Below, in pieces: positions 55,435-63,826 of a DNA stretch of 64,000 bases. The notes beneath the pieces are model-generated. The model did no database searches. It saw nothing but the letters and a program-made list of their open reading frames with translations, and was not told the origin of the DNA. The number at the start of each line of letters is the position of its first letter. Within the stretch, counting starts at the first letter, position 1. The position numbers were made by a program, and so were the translations under genes. Origin of the DNA: an uncultured SAR86 cluster bacterium. Its GTDB lineage: Bacteria > Pseudomonadota > Gammaproteobacteria > Magnimaribacterales > Magnimaribacteraceae. The stretch spans positions 122,431 through 186,430 of the forward strand of contig CACLEZ010000001.1 in assembly GCA_902606175.1 (NCBI GenBank), written 5' to 3'.

Positions 55435-56520
55435 ATGCCTACTGAGATAAATAATAGAACATTAGTTATAGCTGAAGCAGGAGTAAACCATAATGGCAAC
55501 GAAGATGTAGCTTTTAATTTAATCGATGCTGCCATTGATGCGGGCGCAGACATAATAAAATTTCAGACATTTAAAGCCGATTCATTGGTCACTAAAAATG
55601 CTATGAAAGCTCAATATCAAATAGAAAATACTTCGGGAGATTCCTCTCAGTTTGATATGTTGAAAAAATTAGAATTGTCAGATCATATCTATAAAAGGCT
55701 AAATATTTATTGTAAAAAAAATAAGATAGAATTTTTATCGACTGCTTTTGATACATCAAGCTTACACTTTTTAGTTAATGAACTAGGACTCAAACGTTTA
55801 AAGATCCCATCAGGTGAAATAACCAATCTACCTTTGATCTTGGAATATGCAAAGACAGGTCTACCAATAATTATTTCTTCCGGAATGTCTTCTTTGTACG
55901 AAATAAAGTTAGCTTTAGGGGTTCTGGCATTTGGTTACCTCAATAAGCTGAATAGGCCTAGCATTGAAGAGTTTGAAAAATCTTTTTTGTTAGAAGAAGG
56001 CCAAAAGTTATTAAAAGAAAGAGTAACTTTGCTTCATTGTGTTACTGAATATCCAGCACCTGAAGATGAAATAAACCTTAATGCAATGCAATCCATGAAA
56101 GAACTTTTTGGAGTTGCTATAGGTTATTCAGACCATACAGAAGGAATCATGGCACCGTTAGTAGCTGTTTCGTTGGGTGCAAATGTGATAGAAAAGCACT
56201 TTACTCTAGATAGATCCATGGAAGGGCCTGATCATAAGGCTTCTTTAGAGCCTGGCAAGCTAACTGAACTTATAAAATCTATTAGACAAGTTGAAAAAAT
56301 GATGGGAGATGGAGAAAAGCAAGTTATGCCTTCGGAAAAGAAAAATCAGTTGATTGCTAGAAAAAGTATAGTTGCAGCAAAACCTATAAAAAAAGGTGAA
56401 ATCTTTACTGAATTTAATTTGACATTCAAAAGACCTGCTTCTGGAAAGTCGCCTTCCAGTTATTGGGATTTGCTTGATCAAAAAGCAAAAAAGAATTACT
56501 CAAAGGATGATTTTATATGA
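55435..56520 (+). CDS. legI: Nonulosonic acid synthase (NeuB/LegI-like)
   Basis: Condenses the 6-carbon sugar with phosphoenolpyruvate to the nine-carbon acid. IAEAGVNHNGNEDVAFNLID (12-31) and IKFQTFKADSLVT are NeuB-like; PSGEITNLPLI, HCVTEYPAP and GYSDHTEG hold metal and substrate ligands. A C-terminal SAF (antifreeze-like) domain covers about 290-361. Length 361 is normal. It overlaps the formyltransferase gene by four bases (ATGA). Confidence 0.93.
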   Translation: MPTEINNRTLVIAEAGVNHNGNEDVAFNLIDAAIDAGADIIKFQTFKADSLVTKNAMKAQYQIENTSGDSSQFDMLKKLELSDHIYKRLNIYCKKNKIEFLSTAFDTSSLHFLVNELGLKRLKIPSGEITNLPLILEYAKTGLPIIISSGMSSLYEIKLALGVLAFGYLNKLNRPSIEEFEKSFLLEEGQKLLKERVTLLHCVTEYPAPEDEINLNAMQSMKELFGVAIGYSDHTEGIMAPLVAVSLGANVIEKHFTLDRSMEGPDHKASLEPGKLTELIKSIRQVEKMMGDGEKQVMPSEKKNQLIARKSIVAAKPIKKGEIFTEFNLTFKRPASGKSPSSYWDLLDQKAKKNYSKDDFI

Positions 56521-57413
56521 TGAAGATTGGATATTTTGCCGATGGACCTTGGTCACACTTAGCATTAGAGAAAATTATTAGAGAGAACAATTTTGAAATT
56601 TCTTTTATTGTGCCTAGATTTAAGTATCAAGATCCTGTTTTAAAGGATTGGTCTATAAAGTTAGATGTTGATTTCTTGCCTCTAAAAAATATAAATGAAG
56701 ATTCCTCTTTAAAAACTCTTGAAAGCTATGAATGTGACATCTTTGTCTCAATGTCGTTTAATCAAATATTCAAAAGTGAGATTATCAACTTAACACAATA
56801 TGGTTTTATCAATTGTCATGCGAGCGCATTACCTTTTTATAGAGGCAGGAACAATCTTAACTGGGTACTTATTAATGATGAAAAAGAATTTGGTGTAACT
56901 GTGCACCATATTGACGAGGGAATAGATACCGGAGATATAATTCTACAAAAAAAATATCCGATTACAGATGAAGACGATTATCAAACTCTTTTAGATAGAT
57001 CGAAAAGATACTGTGCTGAAATCCTTTACGAAAGCTTGATCTTGATTGATCAAGGAGAAGCTGAAAGAATTGAACAGAATTCAATAGACCCTGTAGGTTC
57101 TTACAGCAAAAGAAGAGGAGAGGGTGATGAGTGGATTGACTGGACAGAGTCTAGCAGAGAGATATTTAACTTTATTAGAGGAATTACAGTTCCTGGACCT
57201 ATGGCAAGAAGCAAAGTAGATGATCATTTAATCCATTTCGTTTCATCTTCTATAGTTCATATAGATAGTAATGATGTGACAACACCTGGAGAAATTGTAG
57301 ATATTGAAAAAAATTACGTCACTATAAAAACTGTTGATGGTTTTTTAAAAGCAAAAACAGAAGAAAATATTAATATGGATAAATTATTAATAGGTAGGAA
57401 ATTTAAATCTTAG
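56517..57413 (+). CDS. Methionyl-tRNA formyltransferase-like sugar N-formyltransferase
   Basis: Formyltransferase fold with the catalytic set Asn-His-Asp: NCHASALPFYRGRNNLNWVL (about 101-120) supplies N and H, HIDEGIDTGD the Asp. A C-terminal domain includes DEWIDWTESSREIFNFIRG. It would transfer formyl from 10-formyl-tetrahydrofolate to a sugar amine. It sits inside the legionaminic set where no LegH acetyltransferase is seen, so an N-formyl nonulosonate is predicted. Two adjacent ATGs (56517 and 56520) give starts one residue apart. Confidence 0.85.
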   Translation: MMKIGYFADGPWSHLALEKIIRENNFEISFIVPRFKYQDPVLKDWSIKLDVDFLPLKNINEDSSLKTLESYECDIFVSMSFNQIFKSEIINLTQYGFINCHASALPFYRGRNNLNWVLINDEKEFGVTVHHIDEGIDTGDIILQKKYPITDEDDYQTLLDRSKRYCAEILYESLILIDQGEAERIEQNSIDPVGSYSKRRGEGDEWIDWTESSREIFNFIRGITVPGPMARSKVDDHLIHFVSSSIVHIDSNDVTTPGEIVDIEKNYVTIKTVDGFLKAKTEENINMDKLLIGRKFKS

Positions 57414-57433
57414 ATTCCTGAAATCTTGAATTA

Positions 57434-58474
57434 ATGAAAGAATATCTTAAAACTGTAATTGATAAAAATAAAAAGCTATCAGATGCCATTGAAACACTGC
57501 ACAAAGGTGGGCTGAGAATTTCTCTGGTGGTTGATAAAAAAGGTCTGTTGATAGGAACGATCACGGACGGAGACATACGAAGAGCTTTGATAAATAAAGT
57601 TGATCTTGACACTCCTGTAAAGAATATTATGAAGTCTAATCCAATAACAGCATTAGAATCTTTGAGTTCTAATAAAATAGATTCCCTTATGGATTCCAAT
57701 GACATAATGCATATGCCGATTATTGACTCTGAAGGTCTTCTAGTTGGTTTGGAAACCAAATACAAAATTTATCGTTCTAAAGTAGAAAACCCAGTTCTAC
57801 TCATGGCTGGAGGTTTTGGAAAAAGGCTTGCACCCCTAACTGATTCTGTACCTAAACCTCTACTAAAGGTTGGCAAAAAACCGATTTTAGAAACAATAAT
57901 TAATAGGTTTAAAGAATATGGTTTTTACAAATTTTATATTTCAACTCATTATAGATCCGAAATGATAAAAGACTATTTTGAAGACGGATCAAACTGGCAA
58001 ATAGAGATCAAATATCTAGACGAAGATAAGCCCATGGGAACAGGAGGATCTTTACAATTACTGCCCGATATAGATGATGAATTACCCCTTATTCTCATGA
58101 ACGGAGATATATTGACTCAAGTAAATTTTGAAAGTCTTATAGATCATCATAATAAATCAAAGAGCAATATAACTGTTTGTGTAGTTGAGTATGATTTTCA
58201 GGTCCCCTATGGCGTTTTACAAGTTAATAAAACTAAAGTGAAGCAGATTGTTGAAAAGCCAATACATAAATTTTTTGTTAATGCAGGAATTTATGTAATC
58301 AATTCTAATCTCATTAATCAGGTAAGAGGTAGTGGTCATTTAGATATGCCCGATCTTGTTACGAGTGAGATTGATTCTCCTAATGGTGTAAATATGTTTC
58401 CACTTCATGAGGAATGGGTAGACATAGGTAGACTTTCTGATCTGAATAAAGCTAAAAGCCTTATTAATGACTAA
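57434..58474 (+). CDS. ptmE: PtmE-like CBS-domain sugar-1-phosphate guanylyltransferase
   Basis: Two CBS domains (about 1-115) precede a nucleotidyltransferase (about 118-346) with LLMAGGFGKRLAPLTDSVPK split as LLMAGGFGKRL and VPKPLLKVG. LILMNGDILTQVNF and VDIGRLSDLNKA complete it. This fusion is characteristic of Campylobacter PtmE, which makes GDP-glucosamine for legionaminic acid. It indicates a GDP- rather than UDP-linked route here. It overlaps the next gene by eight bases. Confidence 0.9.
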   Translation: MKEYLKTVIDKNKKLSDAIETLHKGGLRISLVVDKKGLLIGTITDGDIRRALINKVDLDTPVKNIMKSNPITALESLSSNKIDSLMDSNDIMHMPIIDSEGLLVGLETKYKIYRSKVENPVLLMAGGFGKRLAPLTDSVPKPLLKVGKKPILETIINRFKEYGFYKFYISTHYRSEMIKDYFEDGSNWQIEIKYLDEDKPMGTGGSLQLLPDIDDELPLILMNGDILTQVNFESLIDHHNKSKSNITVCVVEYDFQVPYGVLQVNKTKVKQIVEKPIHKFFVNAGIYVINSNLINQVRGSGHLDMPDLVTSEIDSPNGVNMFPLHEEWVDIGRLSDLNKAKSLIND

Positions 58475-59480
58475 GGTCAAAGTAAAAAAAATATTATTGA
58501 TAGGTTTGGGCAGTATCGGTCAGAGGCATGCCAGGCTTTTGAAGGAATCAATTCCTGAAATAGATTTAGTTGCACTTAGCTCAAAGAATAACCTTCAGTT
58601 GGAGTCCGCCATAGATCACTTTGTAGATAATTTAGAAGAAGCTATTGCTTTGAATCCTCAAGCAGCAATAATCTGTAATCCTGCTTCTGAGCACATATCA
58701 ACAGCCATTCCCCTTGCAAAAAAAGGAATTCATCTTCTAATAGAAAAGCCACTTTCAAATCAGTGGCAAGATACAAGTAAATTATTGGAAATAATTAACG
58801 ACAGGAATTTAAAAGTAATGGTTGGTTATAACTTAAGATTCTTAGAATCTATGCAATTTTTTAAAAAGGAAATTTCTAAAAAGACTTTAGGAAAGATTTA
58901 TTCCATAAGGTCCGAGGTAGGGCAAGATCTTCAAACATGGAGGCCGGGAACAGACTATAGAAATAGTGTTTCTGCCAATAAAAACTTAGGAGGTGGTGTT
59001 CTCTTAGAGCTTAGTCATGAAATTGATTATCTCACATGGATCTTTGGGCGTTTAGATTGGGTATTCGGTTTTACGGCCCAAGTAAGTAAATTAAAAATTG
59101 ATGTGGAAGATTTAGCTCAAGTTCTCATGAAGTTTACCTCAAGCACTAGCCAACCGAACCTTATTGCAAACCTCACTTTAGATTTCATTAGAAAAGATAG
59201 AATAAGGCAGTGCTCTGTTGTTGGAGAAAAGGGAACTTTGATTTGGGATGGTATCTTAAATGAGGTTAATCTGTATAGGGATGGTTTGTGGCGAAACGTT
59301 TTTAAACAAGATCCTGACCCTGATTTATCTTACAAAACTGAGCTTGGACATTTTATAGATTGTATAGAAAGAAATAAGCCTCCTGTTTCATCTCTTTCAT
59401 CTGCCATTGAATGCCTTAAAATTATAGATAATATTAATAAGTCCTCACAAAAAAATAGGCCTTTTTTAGTAAAGTATTAA
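58467..59480 (+). CDS. ptmF: PtmF-like Gfo/Idh/MocA oxidoreductase
   Basis: NAD(P)-dependent oxidoreductase of 337 residues: ILLIGLGSIGQRHARLLKE, ICNPASEH, and the EKP motif in LIEKPLSNQWQD. The C-terminal sheet domain has GGGVLLELSHEIDYLTWIFG. Members encoded beside PtmE act early in legionaminic precursor supply in Campylobacter, although individual reactions are not certain. Overlap with ptmE supports coupling. Confidence 0.82.
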   Translation: MTKVKVKKILLIGLGSIGQRHARLLKESIPEIDLVALSSKNNLQLESAIDHFVDNLEEAIALNPQAAIICNPASEHISTAIPLAKKGIHLLIEKPLSNQWQDTSKLLEIINDRNLKVMVGYNLRFLESMQFFKKEISKKTLGKIYSIRSEVGQDLQTWRPGTDYRNSVSANKNLGGGVLLELSHEIDYLTWIFGRLDWVFGFTAQVSKLKIDVEDLAQVLMKFTSSTSQPNLIANLTLDFIRKDRIRQCSVVGEKGTLIWDGILNEVNLYRDGLWRNVFKQDPDPDLSYKTELGHFIDCIERNKPPVSSLSSAIECLKIIDNINKSSQKNRPFLVKY

Positions 59481-59486
59481 GTATTC

Positions 59487-60173
59487 ATGAAAACTTATGC
59501 TTTCGTATTTGCTAGAGGAGGTTCAAAAGGCCTTCCTGGAAAGAATATTCTTCCACTTAATGGAGTGCCCTTGATTGGTTACTCCATTCAAATTGCAAAA
59601 AAAATTAAAGAAATATCTGATATTTTTGTTTCCACAGATGACACAGGAATAGCAAAAGTTGCAAGAGATTTTGGTGCTGAAGTGATTATACGTCCAAGTG
59701 AATTGGCAACTGATTCATCACCAGAATTAGAATCTTGGAAGCATGCCGTGAAATACTTACAAAGTAATGAGATTAATTTTGAGCGTTTTATATCTCTCCC
59801 AGCTACTGCCCCTCTTAGGAATACAGAAGATGTTATCAATGCACTAGCTAAGTTTGATGATTCTACAGATCTAGTAGTGACAATGACGGATTCCCATAGA
59901 AGTCCATATTTCAATATGGTTAAAGAAAATAACTCAGGTTATGTGGAAACAATAATCGAAAATGAAAAAAAATATACTCGAAGGCAAGACGCTCCCCCAT
60001 GTTATGATCTTACTACAATTGCCTATGTATCTAGTCCAGAATATATTCTTTCCACGTCCAATATATTTAACGGAAGAGTGAAAGCTATAAAAATTCCTAA
60101 AGACAGGTCAATTGATATTGATGATAGAGTAGATTTTAACTTGGCTGAGATAATCCTCAAAAATCAAGAGTAA
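59487..60173 (+). CDS. legF: CMP-nonulosonate synthetase (NeuA/LegF/PtmB-like)
   Basis: Activates the nonulosonic acid with CTP. The signature FARGGSKGLPGKNILPLNG (about 8-26) is split as FARGGSKGLPGKN and ILPLNGVPLIGYS. RPSELATDSSPELESWKHA and DIDDRVDFNLAE follow. Length 228 is typical. It lies six bases after the ptmF-like gene and is the last activation step before glycosyl transfer; no sialyltransferase-like enzyme is seen in the window. Confidence 0.93.
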   Translation: MKTYAFVFARGGSKGLPGKNILPLNGVPLIGYSIQIAKKIKEISDIFVSTDDTGIAKVARDFGAEVIIRPSELATDSSPELESWKHAVKYLQSNEINFERFISLPATAPLRNTEDVINALAKFDDSTDLVVTMTDSHRSPYFNMVKENNSGYVETIIENEKKYTRRQDAPPCYDLTTIAYVSSPEYILSTSNIFNGRVKAIKIPKDRSIDIDDRVDFNLAEIILKNQE

Positions 60174-60176
60174 GTT

Positions 60177-60938
60177 ATGCTAGAAGAAAAATTAATCATT
60201 GTTACTGGCGGAGCAGGAAGGATAGGCTCGGCTTTTTGTAGATCAATTCTTGAAAATAATGGAAAGGTTGTTATCTGCGACTTTTCAGAAGAAAAAGGTA
60301 ACTCACTGGAGAGTCAATTATCTGATCCTAATGTAAAGTTCATAAAAGCTGATATCACCAAAGTTAAATCTATTAAAAGTCTTATAAACCAGTCTGTAGA
60401 ATATTTTCAACAACCTGTTTCTTCTGCGGTACATTGTGCTTATCCTATTTCAGATGGCTGGGGAGCTCCCTTTGAAGATTTGCTTGAAGAAAATTTAGCA
60501 AAAGATCTATTTGCGCAGCTTGGAGGGGCTATTTTGTTTTCTCAACAAATGATTCTGCATTTTCTTGATTCAGGACAAGGCAATTTGATAAACATATCTT
60601 CAATACAAGGTATACAAGCTCCTAAATTTGAACATTATGAGGGCACAAATATGTCTTCTCCTATTGAGTACTCAGCTATTAAATCGGGAGTTATTTCGAT
60701 AACTAAATATCTTGCTAAGCTCTATAAAAAAAGAAATATAAGAGTGAACTGCATTAGTCCAGGAGGTATTTTAGATGGACAGCCTGAATCTTTTTTAAAA
60801 AGATATGAAGAGTCCTGTAATTCGAAAGGAATGCTTGATTCGAAAGATCTTGTAGGTTCTCTTTTGTTTCTCTTATCAGATCAATCTCAATTTATGACAG
60901 GCCAAAACATAGTAATAGATGACGGTTGGAGTCTCTAG
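60177..60938 (+). CDS. ptmA: PtmA-like short-chain dehydrogenase
   Basis: Classical SDR, 253 residues. The cofactor loop is VTGGAGRIGSAFCRSIL (9-25), the Ser is in NISSIQGIQAP, and the catalytic YxxxK in IEYSAIKSGVISI. The C-terminus ends GQNIVIDDGWSL, typical of the family. It resembles PtmA of the Campylobacter legionaminic locus, consistent with the flanking genes. Confidence 0.85.
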   Translation: MLEEKLIIVTGGAGRIGSAFCRSILENNGKVVICDFSEEKGNSLESQLSDPNVKFIKADITKVKSIKSLINQSVEYFQQPVSSAVHCAYPISDGWGAPFEDLLEENLAKDLFAQLGGAILFSQQMILHFLDSGQGNLINISSIQGIQAPKFEHYEGTNMSSPIEYSAIKSGVISITKYLAKLYKKRNIRVNCISPGGILDGQPESFLKRYEESCNSKGMLDSKDLVGSLLFLLSDQSQFMTGQNIVIDDGWSL

Positions 60939-60987
60939 GGGTAAGCAATAAAAGTAAAAGAACTTCCAGAACTTAGATTTTCTATTT

Positions 60988-60996
60988 TGATATAAT
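60988..60996 (+). promoter_or_regulatory. Extended -10 promoter before the Gfo/Idh pair
   Basis: TGATATAAT combines a consensus -10 with an extended TG element. It ends 13 bases before the ATG at 61010, in a 71-base gap. It may start a separate transcript for the right-hand genes. Confidence 0.45.
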
Positions 60997-61009
60997 CTAA
61001 CTAATTCCT

Positions 61010-62005
61010 ATGAAAAATAGCCTTAATGAAAATAACGCTAAGACCATATGCATAATTGGTTTAGGCCAAATTGGCAGTAGACACTTACAGGCCCTACTGA
61101 AGTGTGATTTCAATGTAAGTATATTCTGTGTTGACTTGAATGTTGACTCTATTTCTAAGGCAAGATCGCTAATACCCCATGAATTACCTAAACATATTAA
61201 ATCAATTCATTATTTAAGTGATATTAAAGATTTGCCCACAGAAATTGATTTAGCAATATTGGCAACTAGTTCAGATATTAGGTTAAAAGTATTAAAATCT
61301 TTACTTGCTTATTCAAGAACAAATAATATTATTTTTGAAAAGGTCTTGTTTCAGAATTTATCTCATTTGGATGAGGCTTCTGAATTACTCAACAAAGCTG
61401 GTACTAAATCTTGGGTAAATTGCCCAAGAAGGTCTTGGCCAATCTATAAAGAAATAAAGGATTATATAGATGGAAAAGACAATATTTTCTTGGATCTTAA
61501 AGGAGGTAACTGGGGCTTGGCATGTAACTCCATACATTTTATAGATCTTTTTGAGTGGTTAACAAACTCAAGTGTTAAAAAAATCAACTCTAATGATTTA
61601 GATTCTAATATTTTTGATAGCAAAAGGAACGGCTTTGTTGAATTCAGTGGTAAGTTGGAAGTAGATTACGAGAAAGGGAATAAATTAATACTTGACTCTA
61701 ATTACCAACAAACTAAAGAGACTTTCAAAATCCAGCTATCTGGAAAAGGTTTTAATCTGGAGATCCTTGAGTCTGCAGGCAAATTTATATTAAGAGATGA
61801 AAATCAAATAATTTCGAAACATTTTCAAGTGCCTTACCAAAGTGAACTAACTAATCTATTTGTGAAAGATATTTTTTATAAAAAAGACTGCTGTTTACCA
61901 ACCTTTTCTGAATCTCACAAACAGCATTCCAAAATGCTAGGAACCTTCCACAACCATTACGAAAAATTTATAGGAAAGAAAGTTGAATACTGCCCAATTA
62001 CCTAA
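61010..62005 (+). CDS. Gfo/Idh-type oxidoreductase lacking the EKP motif
   Basis: Rossmann-fold protein, 331 residues. TICIIGLGQIGSRHLQALL (about 12-30) is a good nucleotide-binding loop, but the position of EKP reads FEKVLFQ, with Val for Pro. The C-terminal region GGNWGLACNSIHFIDLFEWL keeps family features. It overlaps the next, related gene. A sugar dehydrogenase role for the nonulosonate or its modification is likely but unproven. Confidence 0.72.
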   Translation: MKNSLNENNAKTICIIGLGQIGSRHLQALLKCDFNVSIFCVDLNVDSISKARSLIPHELPKHIKSIHYLSDIKDLPTEIDLAILATSSDIRLKVLKSLLAYSRTNNIIFEKVLFQNLSHLDEASELLNKAGTKSWVNCPRRSWPIYKEIKDYIDGKDNIFLDLKGGNWGLACNSIHFIDLFEWLTNSSVKKINSNDLDSNIFDSKRNGFVEFSGKLEVDYEKGNKLILDSNYQQTKETFKIQLSGKGFNLEILESAGKFILRDENQIISKHFQVPYQSELTNLFVKDIFYKKDCCLPTFSESHKQHSKMLGTFHNHYEKFIGKKVEYCPIT

Positions 62006-62951
62006 TAATTCTGAGGTTTTGCTTGTAGGTGCAGGACTAATGGCACAAGATTATTATAGAGTTCTAAATGATTTGAAGATCAAAACAAGAGTTTTTTGTA
62101 GAACTCAAGAATCTTCAGCATTATTTAGTAAAACTTTGGACTGTAAGCCTGAATTTGGAAACCTGGAAGAATTTATCCTCAAAAATAAATTTGAAAAAGC
62201 TATTATAGCTGTTGATCTTCTTAATCTATTTCATGTTGCTGGTGTATTAATTTCTTCAGGAATAAAAGATCTTTTGATTGAAAAACCTGGTGGATCTGAA
62301 ATTAAGGAAATAAATGCTTTGGCTGATTTGGGAGAAAGTTTAGGAGTAAATATCTATATTGCTTATAATCGAAGATTCTATTCTTCTGCATTAAAAGCAA
62401 AAGAGATCATTAGAAAAGATGGTGGCGTTTCCTCCTTTTCTTTTGAATTTACTGAATGGTCAGAAAAAATAGAAGCTCTCAAACTTCATGAACAAATAAA
62501 TAATAATTGGGCTCTATGTAATTCATCGCATGTAATAGACTTAGCTTTTTATTTATGCGGTTACCCTAGAGAAATTGAGGCCAAAATTTCTGGTGAAGAT
62601 TTGTTATCTTGGCACCCTAAAGCTTCAATTTTTTATGGAGTAGGAGAAACTACAGACAATATAATTTTTAACTATAAAGCAAATTGGGCTGGTCCAGGTA
62701 GATGGGGAGTAGAGATAATTACCAAAAGAAGGAAATTATTACTTCAACCTCTTGAAGAGTTGAAAGTAAATGAAATAAATTCCTTAGAAATAATGGATAT
62801 ACCTATAGATGATCGCTTGGATAAACTTTATAAACCCGGACTTTATCTCCAAACCAAATCATTTATTAACAACAAAACTAAAGACCTTTGCAAAATTCAT
62901 GAACAGAAAGAGTCAATGGAATTCTTTAAAATAATTACTGGTTATTCTTAA
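61983..62951 (+). CDS. Gfo/Idh/MocA-family oxidoreductase
   Basis: Second of a tandem pair, 322 residues. LLVGAGLMAQDYYRVLND begins the Rossmann fold and LLIEKPGGSEIKE keeps the EKP. AYNRRFYSSALKAKEI and SSHVIDLAFYLCGYP follow. The start is TTG at 61983, inside the previous gene; the first ATG would remove the glycine loop. With its partner it may form a heteromeric sugar dehydrogenase, an inference from tandem placement. Confidence 0.75.
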   Translation: MNTAQLPNNSEVLLVGAGLMAQDYYRVLNDLKIKTRVFCRTQESSALFSKTLDCKPEFGNLEEFILKNKFEKAIIAVDLLNLFHVAGVLISSGIKDLLIEKPGGSEIKEINALADLGESLGVNIYIAYNRRFYSSALKAKEIIRKDGGVSSFSFEFTEWSEKIEALKLHEQINNNWALCNSSHVIDLAFYLCGYPREIEAKISGEDLLSWHPKASIFYGVGETTDNIIFNYKANWAGPGRWGVEIITKRRKLLLQPLEELKVNEINSLEIMDIPIDDRLDKLYKPGLYLQTKSFINNKTKDLCKIHEQKESMEFFKIITGYS

Positions 62952-62968
62952 TTTTTTTGGAGAAATAA

Positions 62969-63826
62969 ATGTCAGTAGCATTCAGAATAATTCCAAAATT
63001 GGATATAAAGGGACCAAATTTGGTAAAGGGAGTCCATTTAGAAGGGTTGAGAGTATTAGGAAAGCCTGAAGAATTTGCCAAGTACTATTACGAGAACGGA
63101 GCAGATGAACTTATCTTCCAAGATGTAGTTGCAAGTTTGTATGGCAGAAATAACCTCACCGAAATAATATCAAGAACAGCTAAAGAAATATTTATTCCCT
63201 TGACAGTTGGAGGTGGCATTAAGTCTATTGATGATATTTCATCAATACTTAGATCTGGAGCAGATAAAGTTTCATTAAATACCGCGGCAATCAGCAATCC
63301 AAATTTAATTTCTAAAGCATCAAGTACCTTTGGCGCCTCTACTATAGTCATTGGCATAGAGGCAATAAAACAGGAAAATAATGAATACTTAGCTTTTACA
63401 GATAATGGTAGGAACGAAACTGGTAAAAATGCTATTGAATGGGCTATCGATGTAGAGAAACTAGGTGCCGGTGAGATCCTCTTAACTTCTGTAGATAATG
63501 AAGGGACAGGAAAGGGACTAAATATAAATTTAGTCGAAGAAATTATAGATAATGTATCTATTCCAGTTATTGCTCACGGAGGGGTTGGCTCCAAAGAGGA
63601 TTTTTTACATTGCAAAAATTTTGAAAACCTAAGTGGCTCCGCTGCCTCTTCCATATTTCATTATGATTTTATTCAAATTCACAGGAAATTAGAAGGATAT
63701 GAAAAAGAAGGGAATACAGAATTTTTGAAAAGTAACCAAGTACCTTCAAAAATTTCCTCCTCCGGAATACCAGAAGTTAAAGAATACTTGCTTGAAAGAG
63801 GATTGCATTTGAGGGGTATGTTATGA
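62969..63826 (+). CDS. hisF: HisF-like cyclase/ammonia-channel protein of a polysaccharide locus
   Basis: TIM-barrel HisF homolog. IIPKLDIKGPNLVKG keeps the first catalytic Asp (D12), but the second position reads GIEAI, with E131 in place of the usual Asp. A C-terminal extension of about 30 residues makes it 285 long, against about 255 for biosynthetic HisF. A ribosome-binding site TTGGAGAA precedes the ATG, and its stop overlaps the HisH start (ATGA). In nonulosonate loci such pairs feed ammonia to a sugar amidotransferase (WbpG/PseA type) rather than making histidine; that role is inferred. Confidence 0.82.
   Translation: MSVAFRIIPKLDIKGPNLVKGVHLEGLRVLGKPEEFAKYYYENGADELIFQDVVASLYGRNNLTEIISRTAKEIFIPLTVGGGIKSIDDISSILRSGADKVSLNTAAISNPNLISKASSTFGASTIVIGIEAIKQENNEYLAFTDNGRNETGKNAIEWAIDVEKLGAGEILLTSVDNEGTGKGLNINLVEEIIDNVSIPVIAHGGVGSKEDFLHCKNFENLSGSAASSIFHYDFIQIHRKLEGYEKEGNTEFLKSNQVPSKISSSGIPEVKEYLLERGLHLRGML

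Noticed and set aside
62969..63826. Histidine biosynthesis operon
   Set aside because: No other his gene is nearby in the window; the surrounding genes are for nonulosonate and sugar metabolism and the second catalytic Asp is changed.
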